From CF-167 sp963695195 (lineage in GTDB: Bacteria > Chloroflexota > Limnocylindria > QHBO01): a stretch of DNA of 64,000 bases. The notes beneath the pieces are model-generated. The model had not been told where the DNA came from. It did not search any database and saw only the letters and a list, made by a program, of their open reading frames with translations. Shown piece by piece: positions 34,493 through 42,820 of this stretch; within the stretch, counting starts at the first letter, position 1; each line of letters starts with the position of its first letter. Location of the stretch: NCBI GenBank assembly GCA_963695195.1, contig CAVOGE010000007.1, forward strand, positions 1,054,001 to 1,118,000, given 5' to 3'. Made by a program: the position numbers and the translations under genes.

Positions 34493-35835
34493 CAGCCGCC
34501 GCTCCGCGTGGCCTGCAGCTCCGACCAGCGCTTGACCAGGTACGGCTTCAGTCCTTCGAAGGCGAGCGCCTGCGCGTCGATCACCCGCTCGGCCTGATCG
34601 GTCGTCATCTCGAGCGTCTCGGCGATGAAGCCTGCGGTTCGCGCAAAGTAGAGCGGCGTCAGGGCGGCCAGCAGGCGCTCCTGGTCGATTCCGGGACGAT
34701 GGAAGGCGACCAGCGCGTCGTACAGGCAGCGGATCCACAGCTCAGCGGGGAAGCCGAAGGTGGCCGGCACGTCGCACTCGACGCCCATCACCCGCTCCAG
34801 CTGCTCGGGGCCGAGCATCTCGCTCCAGGTGTCGACGTGGGTCAGGCGGGCCGCCTCGAAGTTGTCGATCAGCTTGGCGTGGTTGACGCTGATCTCCTCC
34901 GGCGCCACGACCCGCTCGAAGCCGTATTCGGGGATCGGGTGCGAGCCGCGGACCTTCAGCCAGCGGTCCGCGTAATGCCCCGCCATCTTGAACAGCGTGC
35001 CGACCACCTGGCGGAACATCGGTCCGAGGTCCGATGCCGGGTCCTTTGCGTCGTGGATCTTGGCGCCGAGTCGTGCCTGACAGGCGGCGAACCCCTCGTT
35101 GATGGCCGAGTGGGTCATCCAGATGTCGATCCCGAAGCGGGCGGTCAGTTCGTCGAAGGTATCGAGCTCCAGGTAGCGCTGCACCAGGTCGCCGCTGATC
35201 GCGAAGTCGCCGCCGATCGGCTGCCTGATGCGGGTCCCGTACAGCGCACGGGTGAGCGGGTAGGCGATGTTGTTGGTGATCGTGCCGTCGTACTTGTAGC
35301 GGGCGTACATCGGCGCCACGAAGTCGTAGCCACCCTTGAGGATCGGTCCGGCGAGCAGCTCGACCCACTCCGGGACGATGCTGCGAAGGTCCGAGTCGAC
35401 CATCACCATCGCCTTCACGTCCAGCTCGCGGGCGACCTCGAAGAGCGCCCGCACCGCGGTCCCCTTCCCGCTCGTCCCGTGATAGGTGAAGCTGATGCGC
35501 TGGAGCTTGTGGCGCGGTCGGACCAGGATCACCCGTTCGATGTACTCGGGGCTCTCCGTGCTGATCGCAACGCGCGGCGTGTCGTCTGGCGAGCCGCCGT
35601 CGGAGTTCACCAGGATCGGCTTGAGGTCGGGGAAGTACTGCACCATGCCCGCGGTGGCAGCACGCACTACGTAGCCGATCGTCTCGGCATTCCCGAAGCT
35701 GGGGATGCCCACCATCAGGTCGGCGCTGCCAACGCGACGGACCTGGCTCAGGCCCTCGGCGTCCAGCGCGGACTGCGGCGTCGGGGTAGGAGGGGGGCTC
35801 AGCGGCAGATCTCCTTCGTGCTCAAAGGGTAGCAC
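34492..35835 (-). CDS. GT-A glycosyltransferase related to mannosylglycerate/glucosylglycerate synthases
   Basis: 447 aa as drawn from GTG 35835. The start is uncertain: AAGGAG lies inside this reading, 8 nt before an in-frame CTG at 35802. The catalytic domain opens ADLMVGIPSFGNAETIGYVV, then SDGGSPDDTP, TSGKGTAVRALFEVA, the metal site MVDSDLRS (Asp147-Asp149), RQPIGGDFAIS and FGIDIWMTH, an order that recalls GT78 mannosylglycerate synthase and GT81. It is the first gene of the operon with USP-GpgS and glycerate kinase, so it may add a second sugar or make the glycerate glycoside directly. Donor and acceptor are not shown. Confidence 0.72.
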   Translation of the reverse strand: MLPFEHEGDLPLSPPPTPTPQSALDAEGLSQVRRVGSADLMVGIPSFGNAETIGYVVRAATAGMVQYFPDLKPILVNSDGGSPDDTPRVAISTESPEYIERVILVRPRHKLQRISFTYHGTSGKGTAVRALFEVARELDVKAMVMVDSDLRSIVPEWVELLAGPILKGGYDFVAPMYARYKYDGTITNNIAYPLTRALYGTRIRQPIGGDFAISGDLVQRYLELDTFDELTARFGIDIWMTHSAINEGFAACQARLGAKIHDAKDPASDLGPMFRQVVGTLFKMAGHYADRWLKVRGSHPIPEYGFERVVAPEEISVNHAKLIDNFEAARLTHVDTWSEMLGPEQLERVMGVECDVPATFGFPAELWIRCLYDALVAFHRPGIDQERLLAALTPLYFARTAGFIAETLEMTTDQAERVIDAQALAFEGLKPYLVKRWSELQATRSGG

Positions 35836-36002
35836 GCAGCCGGCCGGTGACCCCGCCCCAACCTTGCCCCGATCGAATGCGGACGACTACACTCACCGGG
35901 CACCGCGGAAGCGGGCGGGCCAGGGACAGGGCCCATATCCCCATCCCGAGGTGGAGACTGCGCGACATCGCGTGGTCTTCGTCGTCTGTTGTGGAGCGTG
36001 CC

Positions 36003-36542
36003 GTGAATCTGACCCCCGAAGAGATCACCCAGGGGACCTCGATCGGCGAGGTAGATCGGTTGCTGCGTGGCACCGATCCGATCCTCGTCGCGCCACCGAC
36101 AGCCTGCAGCGACTCGCGGAGCTGGCGATCGAGACGCCGGGCTGCCGGGTCATATCGGTCGTCGACGACGAAGGGCCGACTGATCGGTCTGGTGCCGGTC
36201 CGGCTGCTGGTGAACGACATCTTCCTCAAGATCGTGCCCGAGGAGTTTCTCGGCGCCATCGGCGATGTTGAGGGCGCACTGGAGTACGCCCAGCACATTC
36301 GCGCGCGGGTCGCGGCGGACATCATGCTGCCGCCCACCTCGGTGCCACTCACCGCGACGGTGCGCGACGCGTTCGAGACGATGCACAAGGCGAGGCTCAA
36401 CGGTCTGCCGATCCTCGACGAGGATGGGCGCGTGGTCAGCTACCTCGACCAACTGGAGCTCCTGCTGGTCTGGGTACGCGCGACCGGGCGGTCCGTCCTC
36501 CTGCGACCGGCCGAGACTGACGCGCCGGAGGGCACTACGTGA
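36003..36542 (+). CDS. CBS domain protein with two compensating frameshifts
   Basis: 179 codons from GTG 36003. The second CBS half is normal (IMLPPTSVPLTATVRDAFETMHKARLNGLPILDEDGRVVSYL). In the first, the frame reads nonsense between about 36096 and 36174, while another frame over the same DNA gives a good CBS sequence, DSLQRLAELAIETPGCRVIS then VVDDEG, flanked by in-frame DPILVAP and GRLIGLVPVRLLVNDIF. One base missing near 36096 and one extra near 36173 would explain it. CBS pairs bind adenine nucleotides and often gate transporters; the next two genes are ion transporters, and its stop overlaps the first by 4 nt. Confidence 0.7.
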   Translation: MNLTPEEITQGTSIGEVDRLLRGTDPILVAPPTACSDSRSWRSRRRAAGSYRSSTTKGRLIGLVPVRLLVNDIFLKIVPEEFLGAIGDVEGALEYAQHIRARVAADIMLPPTSVPLTATVRDAFETMHKARLNGLPILDEDGRVVSYLDQLELLLVWVRATGRSVLLRPAETDAPEGTT

Positions 36543-37813
36543 ACCTCGAGGTGATCGTCGGGATCACCATCTTCCTGGTCACCTACGCCGTCATCGCCAC
36601 CGAGCGGATCCACAAGACGATCGCGGCCCTGGCCGGCGGCGTGGCGATGATCCTGCTCGGGATCATCAGCCAGGAGGTGGCGTTCGAGCACATCGACTTC
36701 AACGTCATCTTCCTGCTGACCGGGATGATGATCCTGGCGGGCATCATCCGGAAGACCGGGGTCTTTGGCTGGCTGGCGGTCCGCGCGGCTCGCTTCGCCG
36801 GGGGTGACGGCTATCGCCTGCTGGTCGTGCTGAGCGTGATCACCGCGGTCGCCTCCGCCTTCCTCGACAACGTGACGACGGTGGTGCTGGTCGGGCCGAT
36901 CACCCTCTTCCTGGCCGCCCGGCTCGGGGTCAGCCCCATGCCGTACATCATCAGCGAGATCCTGGCCAGCAACATCGGTGGCGCGGCGACGCTGATCGGC
37001 GACCCGCCCAACATCCTGATCGGCAGCGCGGCGCGGCTGGACTTCGTCGCCTTCCTGTCGAACATGACCCCGTTGGCGGTCGTCATCCTGGTCGTCTACC
37101 TGGTCGCCTGCCGATGGATCTTCCGCGGCCAGCTGAACATCGATCCGGAGATGCGCGACACGCTGCTGGCTCTCGACGAGCGGCAGATGATCACCGACCC
37201 GGTCCTGCTGCGCCGCTCCCTGATCATCCTGGGCGCGACGCTGGTCGGCTTCCTGCTGCACGGCCCGCTCGGGTACGAGCCCGCCACGGTGGCACTTGCC
37301 GGCGCCATCGTGCTGATGGTGGTGGCCCGCGAGGATCCGCACGAGGTCCTGCGTGACGTCGAGTGGCCGACCCTCTTCTTCTTCATCGGCCTGTTCATGC
37401 TGGTTGCCGGTGTGATCGAGATCGGCCTGATCGAGGCCGTGGCCGGCGCGATCATTGACCTAACCGGTGGCGCACTGGCGCCGACCGCGGTTCTGCTGCT
37501 GTGGATCTCGGCGATCCTGTCCGGGATCGTCGACAACATCCCCTACACCGCGACCATGATCCCGGTCGTGACCGAGCTGGCCGGCTCCACCGGGCACGCC
37601 GGGGATGCGCTGTGGTGGTCGCTGGCGATCGGCGCCGATTTTGGCGGCAACGCCACCATCATCGGTGCGTCGGCCAACGTGATCCTGGCCAGCCTCGCCG
37701 AGCGAGAGGGCCATCCGATCTCATTCACGACCTTCCTGCGCTACGGGCTGCCGGTGACGGTCGGTTCGATGGCCATCTCGACCGCCTACGTCTGGCTGCG
37801 CTACCTGATCTGA
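36539..37813 (+). CDS. ArsB/NhaD family ion transporter
   Basis: 424 aa membrane protein of the ion transporter superfamily, about 11-12 hydrophobic segments. Signature regions are EHIDFNVIFLLTGMMILAGIIRKTGVFGWLAV, SAFLDNVTTVVLVGPITLFLAARLG, IGGAATLIGDPPNILIGSAA and SGIVDNIPYTATMIPVV, with GADFGGNATIIGASANVI in the second half. The duplicated DN(V/I) and GDPPN/GASAN elements are the substrate and sodium sites of the NhaD/ArsB/SLC13 group. Whether it moves Na+/H+ or an oxyanion is not clear. The GTG start lies within the stop of the CBS gene, suggesting CBS control. Confidence 0.87.
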   Translation: MNLEVIVGITIFLVTYAVIATERIHKTIAALAGGVAMILLGIISQEVAFEHIDFNVIFLLTGMMILAGIIRKTGVFGWLAVRAARFAGGDGYRLLVVLSVITAVASAFLDNVTTVVLVGPITLFLAARLGVSPMPYIISEILASNIGGAATLIGDPPNILIGSAARLDFVAFLSNMTPLAVVILVVYLVACRWIFRGQLNIDPEMRDTLLALDERQMITDPVLLRRSLIILGATLVGFLLHGPLGYEPATVALAGAIVLMVVAREDPHEVLRDVEWPTLFFFIGLFMLVAGVIEIGLIEAVAGAIIDLTGGALAPTAVLLLWISAILSGIVDNIPYTATMIPVVTELAGSTGHAGDALWWSLAIGADFGGNATIIGASANVILASLAEREGHPISFTTFLRYGLPVTVGSMAISTAYVWLRYLI

Positions 37814-37817
37814 GCCG

Positions 37818-38999
37818 ATGGAGCATCTGGCGGAGACACTGACCCAGCTCTTCGTCGTGCTGTTGGCCGCCAAGGTCGGCGACGAGGTCTTCAAGCGCAT
37901 CCGCCAGCCGACCCTGATCGGCGAGATCCTGGGCGGTGTGATCGTCGGCCCCGCCGTGCTGGGGATCTACCAGGTGACGCCCGAGACCGAGCTGTTCGCC
38001 GAGATCGGCGTGGTCCTGCTCCTCTTCCAGGTGGGCGTCGAGACCCGGCTCGGGGACCTGCTGCGCGTCGGCGGCACGGCGGCCTCGGTCGGGGTACTGG
38101 GCGTCGTGCTGCCGCTTTCCGGGGGGCTCGTCCTTGGAGCCGTGCTCGGCTACCCGATCGAGGTGAGCGTCTTCCTGGGTGCGGCCCTGACCGCGACCAG
38201 CGTCGGGATCACGGCTCGCGTGCTCGGCGACCTGGGCGCCCTGGCGAGCCGATCCGGTCGCGTGATCCTGGGGGCCGCGGTGATCGACGATGTGTTCGCC
38301 ATGCTGATCCTGGCGTTCGCCAGCGGCCTTGCGGCCGGGAGCGTCTCCCCCGGTCAGCTCGCCACGCTGGTGGGCCTCGCCGTGGCGTTCATCGGGATCG
38401 TGCTGGTGGTCGGCACGAGGGTGCTCCGCAGGCGGCCGTCGCTGCTGACCGACCCGGAGTTCGCGGCCACTCCGTTCCTGCCGGGGATGATCCTCATGCT
38501 CGGCCTGGCTGCGCTCGCCGCGGTGATCGGCCTGGCCGCCATCATCGGCGCCTTCCTGGCCGGAATGGTGGTGGGGGAGTCGAGCGAGCGGCACGCCCTC
38601 GAGGAGGAGGTGGCGCCGTTGGCCGCCTTCTTCACCCCGTTCTTCTTCGGCTTCATCGGAGCGCAGGTGGACCTCGCCGCGCTGGCGAACCCGGCCACGA
38701 TTGCGCTGATGGTGGGCCTCACTGCCCTGGCGGTCGCCACCAAGTTCGCCGGCGCGTTCGTCGGGGCGCTGCGGATGGGGCGGGCTCGCGCCACCCTCGT
38801 CGGCTGGGGCATGGTGCCGCGCGGCGAGGTGGGGATCGTGGTCGCCGGCCTGGGCCTGGCCGTCGGAGCGATCAGCGGCCAGCTGTACAGCGTCGTGGTG
38901 GGGATGGCCGTGCTGACGACGCTGCTCGTGCCGCCGCTCATGGCTCCCCTCGTGCGCGCCGCCGAGCCGAGCGCGGCGGCCTCTTCCCCGGGGGAATAG
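37818..38999 (+). CDS. Cation:proton antiporter, CPA2 (NapA-like)
   Basis: 393 aa, about 12-13 membrane segments. RQPTLIGEILGGVIVGPAVLG, FLGAALTATSVGITARVLGDLG, GRVILGAAVIDDVFAMLILAFASG (the ion-binding Asp-Asp pair) and ARATLVGWGMVPRGEVGIVVAGLGLAVG are classic CPA2 signatures. No RCK domain follows, unlike the homologue at 28971. It starts 4 nt after the ArsB/NhaD-like gene and so is the third gene of a CBS-transporter operon, which ends at a strong hairpin terminator. Na+/H+ exchange is the likeliest role. Confidence 0.9.
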   Translation: MEHLAETLTQLFVVLLAAKVGDEVFKRIRQPTLIGEILGGVIVGPAVLGIYQVTPETELFAEIGVVLLLFQVGVETRLGDLLRVGGTAASVGVLGVVLPLSGGLVLGAVLGYPIEVSVFLGAALTATSVGITARVLGDLGALASRSGRVILGAAVIDDVFAMLILAFASGLAAGSVSPGQLATLVGLAVAFIGIVLVVGTRVLRRRPSLLTDPEFAATPFLPGMILMLGLAALAAVIGLAAIIGAFLAGMVVGESSERHALEEEVAPLAAFFTPFFFGFIGAQVDLAALANPATIALMVGLTALAVATKFAGAFVGALRMGRARATLVGWGMVPRGEVGIVVAGLGLAVGAISGQLYSVVVGMAVLTTLLVPPLMAPLVRAAEPSAAASSPGE

Positions 39000-39001
39000 T
39001 C

Positions 39002-39031
39002 GAGGCCCCCTCCGCGGACGGAGGGGGCCTC
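39002..39031. terminator. Strong hairpin terminator, possibly bidirectional
   Basis: GAGGCCCCCTCCG (39002-39014), a 4 nt loop, and CGGAGGGGGCCTC (39019-39031): a perfect 13 bp stem. It starts 2 nt after the antiporter stop and lies 24 nt from the stop of the convergent binding-protein gene, so it probably ends both operons. Confidence 0.8.
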
Positions 39032-39055
39032 GCTTCGGCAGTTGCGGGAGAGCGG

Positions 39056-40162
39056 TTACTCGCCGCCCGGGGTGATCGCCACGGTTGCCTTCGTCCAGCC
39101 GGTGCCGGTCGCGTCGCTCAGCCCCTCGAGGGCCTTCGCGGCGAGATCGGTCCGGTACGAAGCGGCATCCGGGGCAGCGGTGATGATGCCGGCCTCGAGC
39201 GCGGTGTCCACGGTCTGCGACCAGAGGTCCGCGTCGAGCATGCCGATGCCGTCGGGCGACGGCCAGATCAGCGCGTTGATCTCGTTCATCATCCACTTCT
39301 GGTGGCCGGCGCCGAGCGTGCTGCCGTTGTCGACCACGAACTGCTCACACGCAGCGGCGTTGTCGCGGCAGTAGATCCAGCCCTTGAACGAGGCGCGCAG
39401 GAACTTGACCGCGACATCCTCGTTGTTGCCCTCGGCCAGCCAGGATGCACGCGCCCAGACGGCGTCCTGCAGCATGGCCGTGCCGACCTCGTTGTAGTCG
39501 ATGACGTTGATGTCACTCGGCTGGAAGAGCTCGCCGGTATCGGGGTTCGTCGTCTCCAGCAGCTGGGCGTACTCGTTGTAGATCATCGCCTCGGCGACGT
39601 CGACGCAGTCGGTGTCGGCCGCCTCGCAGCCGTCGTAGGCGGCGAGCAGCTCGGCCATGCTGAAGCCCTGCGTCACCTGGGTGAAGTCCTCGCCCGCGAC
39701 GAGGCCCTCCTTCAGGGCGGAGGCGATCACCTCCAGCTCGTTGCCGAAGCCCCAGGCCCCGACCTTCTTGCCGGCGAAGTCAGCGACCGAGGTGATGTTG
39801 CTTGATTTCCAGGAGACCGACAGCGTGCCTGCTCGCTGGAAGACCTGCGCGATGTTCACCAGGTCCGAACCCGCGTCGCTCTCACGAGCCTGGAGCACCT
39901 TCGGCACCCAGGAGAGGTTGAATTCCGGTCCATTTGGGGCGGATCCGACCACCTGCGGTGCGATGTCGGCGGCACCGGGGACGATCTCGACCTCGATCCC
40001 CTCGGCCTCGTAGTAGCCCAGTTCCTGGGCGGCGTAGTAGCCGGCGAACTGCGCCTGCGGGAACCACTGCAGCTGCAGCCGTACCTTGGCTGGCGCCGAA
40101 CATCCGGCGAGCACCACGGCGGCGGCGAGCATGGCCACCGTTCCGATGCGGAATACCCTCAT
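39056..40162 (-). CDS. NMT1/THI5-like ABC importer substrate-binding lipoprotein
   Basis: 368 aa from ATG 40162 with SD GAGGAG 5 nt upstream. A lipoprotein signal ends at LAGC (Cys21). The mature protein starts KVRLQLQWFPQAQFAGYYAAQELGYYEAEGIEVEIVPG, the hallmark of ThiY/RibY/THI5-like proteins that bind thiamine pyrimidine precursors, riboflavin or related pyrimidine compounds. SVADFAGKKVGAWGFGNELEV and YNEYAQLLET are also typical. It is the last gene of an aminotransferase-permease-ATPase-permease-binding protein set. Downstream genes at 48 and 54 kb act on dihydropyrimidine-type compounds, which fits a pyrimidine-like ligand. Confidence 0.88.
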   Translation of the reverse strand: MRVFRIGTVAMLAAAVVLAGCSAPAKVRLQLQWFPQAQFAGYYAAQELGYYEAEGIEVEIVPGAADIAPQVVGSAPNGPEFNLSWVPKVLQARESDAGSDLVNIAQVFQRAGTLSVSWKSSNITSVADFAGKKVGAWGFGNELEVIASALKEGLVAGEDFTQVTQGFSMAELLAAYDGCEAADTDCVDVAEAMIYNEYAQLLETTNPDTGELFQPSDINVIDYNEVGTAMLQDAVWARASWLAEGNNEDVAVKFLRASFKGWIYCRDNAAACEQFVVDNGSTLGAGHQKWMMNEINALIWPSPDGIGMLDADLWSQTVDTALEAGIITAAPDAASYRTDLAAKALEGLSDATGTGWTKATVAITPGGE

Positions 40163-40275
40163 TGCGACTCCTCGACTGATGCATGGGCCCGTGGGCGGGC
40201 CGCCTCTCTCCGAACCCGGTGATTCTACGGGCGTCGCGTCGCGCCGGATAGAGGCAACTGCGCGGGCCGTCGCGC

Positions 40276-41073
40276 CTATGCCACCCGCTCGCCGCGTACC
40301 GATGGGTGCCACGGGATGAGCACCCGCTCTGCCCCCAGCACCACGAGGTACATGGCGATCCCCACCGCCGAGACGACCACGATGGCGGCCCAGGTCACCT
40401 CGAACGCGAGGGTGCTGGCGCTCTCCACCACGACCCGGCCAAGAGCCACGTTCAGCCCGCCGAAATACTCTCCGACTACCGCGCCGATCAGGCTCAGCGT
40501 CGTGCCGATCTTGAGGCCGGTGAGGAAGAACGGCAGCGCATTGGGCACCCGCACCTTGACCAGCACGGCCATCTCTCCGGCGGCGTAGGAGCGCATCAGT
40601 TCCAGTGACGACGCGCTGACCGAGGTGAGGCCGCGGAGGACGTTGATCATGATCGGGAAGAAGACGAGCGCCGCCGAGATGGCCATCTTGGAGTAGACGC
40701 TCTGCGATCCGAACCACTGGTTGGCGAGCGGCGCGAAGGCCACGATCGGGATGGCGTTCACCGCGATGCCCACCGGCAGCACGATGTCCCGTGCACTCGG
40801 GTAGCGGGCAACCGCGAAGGCCACCACCAGGCCGAGCAGCGCGCCGGCGATCAGGCCGCCACCGGCCTCCTGGAGGGTCGCCTGCGCCGCTGGCAGGATC
40901 TGGTACCCGGTGGTCCAGTTCTCGCCAAGCGCCCGCGCGATGGAGGACGGCGCGGGCAGGATGAAGGCACGGATCGAGAGGCCCCGGATGGTGGCCTCCC
41001 AGAGCGCGATGCCGCCCACGAACACCACGATCGCCGGCGCGTTGTGACGCAGCAGCGCGAGAGCGCGGTTCAC
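40276..41073 (-). CDS. ABC importer permease (SsuC/ThiX type) 2
   Basis: 265 aa with about six membrane segments of the BPD_transp_1 fold. The coupling-helix block is ELMRSYAAGEMAVLVKVRVPNALPFFLTGLKIGTTLSLIGAVVGEYFGG, the EAA motif of nitrate/sulfonate/taurine/thiamine-precursor permeases. Its start overlaps the stop of the ATPase gene by 4 nt. A second, longer permease is encoded upstream, so the transporter probably uses a heterodimeric pore. Confidence 0.9.
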   Translation of the reverse strand: MNRALALLRHNAPAIVVFVGGIALWEATIRGLSIRAFILPAPSSIARALGENWTTGYQILPAAQATLQEAGGGLIAGALLGLVVAFAVARYPSARDIVLPVGIAVNAIPIVAFAPLANQWFGSQSVYSKMAISAALVFFPIMINVLRGLTSVSASSLELMRSYAAGEMAVLVKVRVPNALPFFLTGLKIGTTLSLIGAVVGEYFGGLNVALGRVVVESASTLAFEVTWAAIVVVSAVGIAMYLVVLGAERVLIPWHPSVRGERVA

Positions 41074-41912
41074 CCGATCAGCCCCTCTGCCTCGGCTCGC
41101 TCAATCGAGGCGAGGGAAACGTCAGGCGCTCCGCTGCCCTCGCCGCGTCGCAGCGCCTCGCGGACCTCGGTCACCATCTCGAAGTAGCGCCGGCTCTCGC
41201 GCGTCTCGAGGCCACGCGGGCGCGGCAGGTCGACCTCAACGATCTGCGTGATCCGTCCCGGGCGGGCGCTCATCACCACCACGCGGCTCGACAGGAAGAC
41301 CGCTTCGGGTATCGAGTGCGTAACGAACACGACCGTGATGCCGGTCTGCTCCCAGATGCGAAGCACCTCGGAGTTCATGCGCTCGCGGGTCATCTCGTCG
41401 AGCGCGCCGAACGGCTCGTCCATCAGCAGAATTGCCGGCGAGAAGGTGAGCGCCCGTGCGATGGCAACCCGCTGCTGCATCCCGCCCGACAGCTGGTACG
41501 GGTAGTGCCGCGCGAAGTCGGGCAGCTCCACCAGCTCGAGCATCTCCCGAACGCGGGCGTCGCGCTCTGCTCGCTCCTGCCCGGTCAGCTCCAGCGGCAG
41601 TCGCACGTTCTCCTCGACGGTGCGCCAGTCGAAGAGGACCGGCGCCTGGAAGACCATCCCGTAGTCGCGATCGAGACGCGCCTGCGGCGCGGGCTTGCCG
41701 TTCACGCTGACCGACCCCGCGGTCGGTTGCGTCAGGTCGCCGATCAGCCGCAGCAGCGTCGACTTCCCGCAGCCGGACGGACCGATCAGCGATACGAACT
41801 CGCCGCGTCGCAGATCGAGGTCGATCCCCGTCAGGGCGGTCATGGTCGCCCCGCCCGACAGCGCGAAGTCCTTCTCGACCCCGGCAAGGCTGACCACGGG
41901 CTGGTCGCTCAT
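41070..41912 (-). CDS. ABC importer ATPase (SsuB/ThiZ type)
   Basis: 280 aa from ATG 41912 with AGGAG 5 nt upstream, in preference to the in-frame ATG at 41927. Walker A LIGPSGCGKSTLL, Q-loop MVFQAPVLFDW, signature YQLSGGMQQRVAIARAL, Walker B ILLMDEPFGALDEMTR and switch His VTHSIPEAVFLSSRVVVM are complete. This is the nitrate/sulfonate/taurine/thiamine-precursor ATPase class that goes with the two flanking permeases and the THI5-like binding protein. Confidence 0.93.
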   Translation of the reverse strand: MSDQPVVSLAGVEKDFALSGGATMTALTGIDLDLRRGEFVSLIGPSGCGKSTLLRLIGDLTQPTAGSVSVNGKPAPQARLDRDYGMVFQAPVLFDWRTVEENVRLPLELTGQERAERDARVREMLELVELPDFARHYPYQLSGGMQQRVAIARALTFSPAILLMDEPFGALDEMTRERMNSEVLRIWEQTGITVVFVTHSIPEAVFLSSRVVVMSARPGRITQIVEVDLPRPRGLETRESRRYFEMVTEVREALRRGEGSGAPDVSLASIERAEAEGLIG

Positions 41913-41923
41913 CTGCTCTCCTG

Positions 41924-42820
41924 TCATCCGGCTGAGGCCTCCGGCCGGCCGCGCAGGACACGCAGCTCGACCAGGCGCACGAGGCTGTAGAAGCTCACGC
42001 CCAGCAGTGCGGCGACGAAGATGGCGCTCCACAGCTTGGACGGATTGGTCACGTACTGCTGGTTGAACTCGATGATCGACCAGCCGAGGCCCCCCTGGAT
42101 GGCGCCCGGTCCCTCCCCGATGATCGCGCCCACGATGCTGGCGGTTGCGGTGATCTTGAGGGCCGTGAACAGGTAGGGGAGCGAGGCGGGCAGCCGCAGC
42201 TTCCACAGGATGGTGCGTCGAGAAGCTGCGAAGGAGCGCATCAGCTCCAGCGCCCGGGGATCGGGCGAACGCAGGCCGCGGATCATGGCGATCGTCACCG
42301 GGAAGAAGGTCAGGTAGGTGGCGATGATCACCACGCTCATCACGTTGTTGCCGAAGAAGAAGACGATCATCGGCGCCAGGGCCACGATGGGGATGGTCTG
42401 GCTGGCCACGACGTACGGGACGAAGGCACGCTCGAGCAGCTGCGAGTGCACAAATGCCGCCGCCAGCGAGATGCCGAGCAGGCCCCCCAGCACGAAGCCG
42501 ATTGCCGCCTCGCGCCACGTGTAGAGCGCCTTGATCGACAGGTGGACGAAGAGGGACTGGTCAGCGTTGCGCCGGTAGGGCCCGATCATGGTGTCCACGA
42601 TGTCCCACAGATGCGGGAGGCCCTGGTCGTTGAGGACGTTGAACTTCAGCGGGGGCCGCCACTCCCAGCCGAAGTAGCGCCACGGGTCGCCGCCGATGAA
42701 CTTGGCCGCCTCCCACGCGACCAGCACCCCGAGCAGGAAGAGCAGATAGATCCGCGCCCGCCCAAACCTCGATCGGCCGGGAGGGCCCGCGGCCGGAATG
42801 ACCTCAGGCGATCGCCGCAT
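41924..42820 (-). CDS. ABC importer permease (SsuC/ThiX type) 1
   Basis: 298 aa, about six membrane segments after a basic N-terminus. A 70-residue insert after the first segment (GGDPWRYFGWEWRPPLKFNVLNDQGLPHLWDIVDTM) is not in permease 2. The EAA block is ELMRSFAASRRTILWKLRLPASLPYLFTALKITATASIVGAIIGEGPGAIQGGLGW. Its 5' end overlaps the 3' end of the class III aminotransferase gene by 17 nt, so uptake and transamination are co-expressed. Confidence 0.9.
   Translation of the reverse strand: MRRSPEVIPAAGPPGRSRFGRARIYLLFLLGVLVAWEAAKFIGGDPWRYFGWEWRPPLKFNVLNDQGLPHLWDIVDTMIGPYRRNADQSLFVHLSIKALYTWREAAIGFVLGGLLGISLAAAFVHSQLLERAFVPYVVASQTIPIVALAPMIVFFFGNNVMSVVIIATYLTFFPVTIAMIRGLRSPDPRALELMRSFAASRRTILWKLRLPASLPYLFTALKITATASIVGAIIGEGPGAIQGGLGWSIIEFNQQYVTNPSKLWSAIFVAALLGVSFYSLVRLVELRVLRGRPEASAG

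Noticed and set aside
36090..36178. Programmed ribosomal frameshifting in the CBS gene
   Set aside because: Two opposite shifts would be needed and there is no slippery heptamer or downstream structure; indels are simpler.
37725..39296. Minus-strand frame of 523 codons over the CPA2 antiporter
   Set aside because: Runs through the antiporter and its terminator and has low-complexity Arg/His/Asp content; not a gene.
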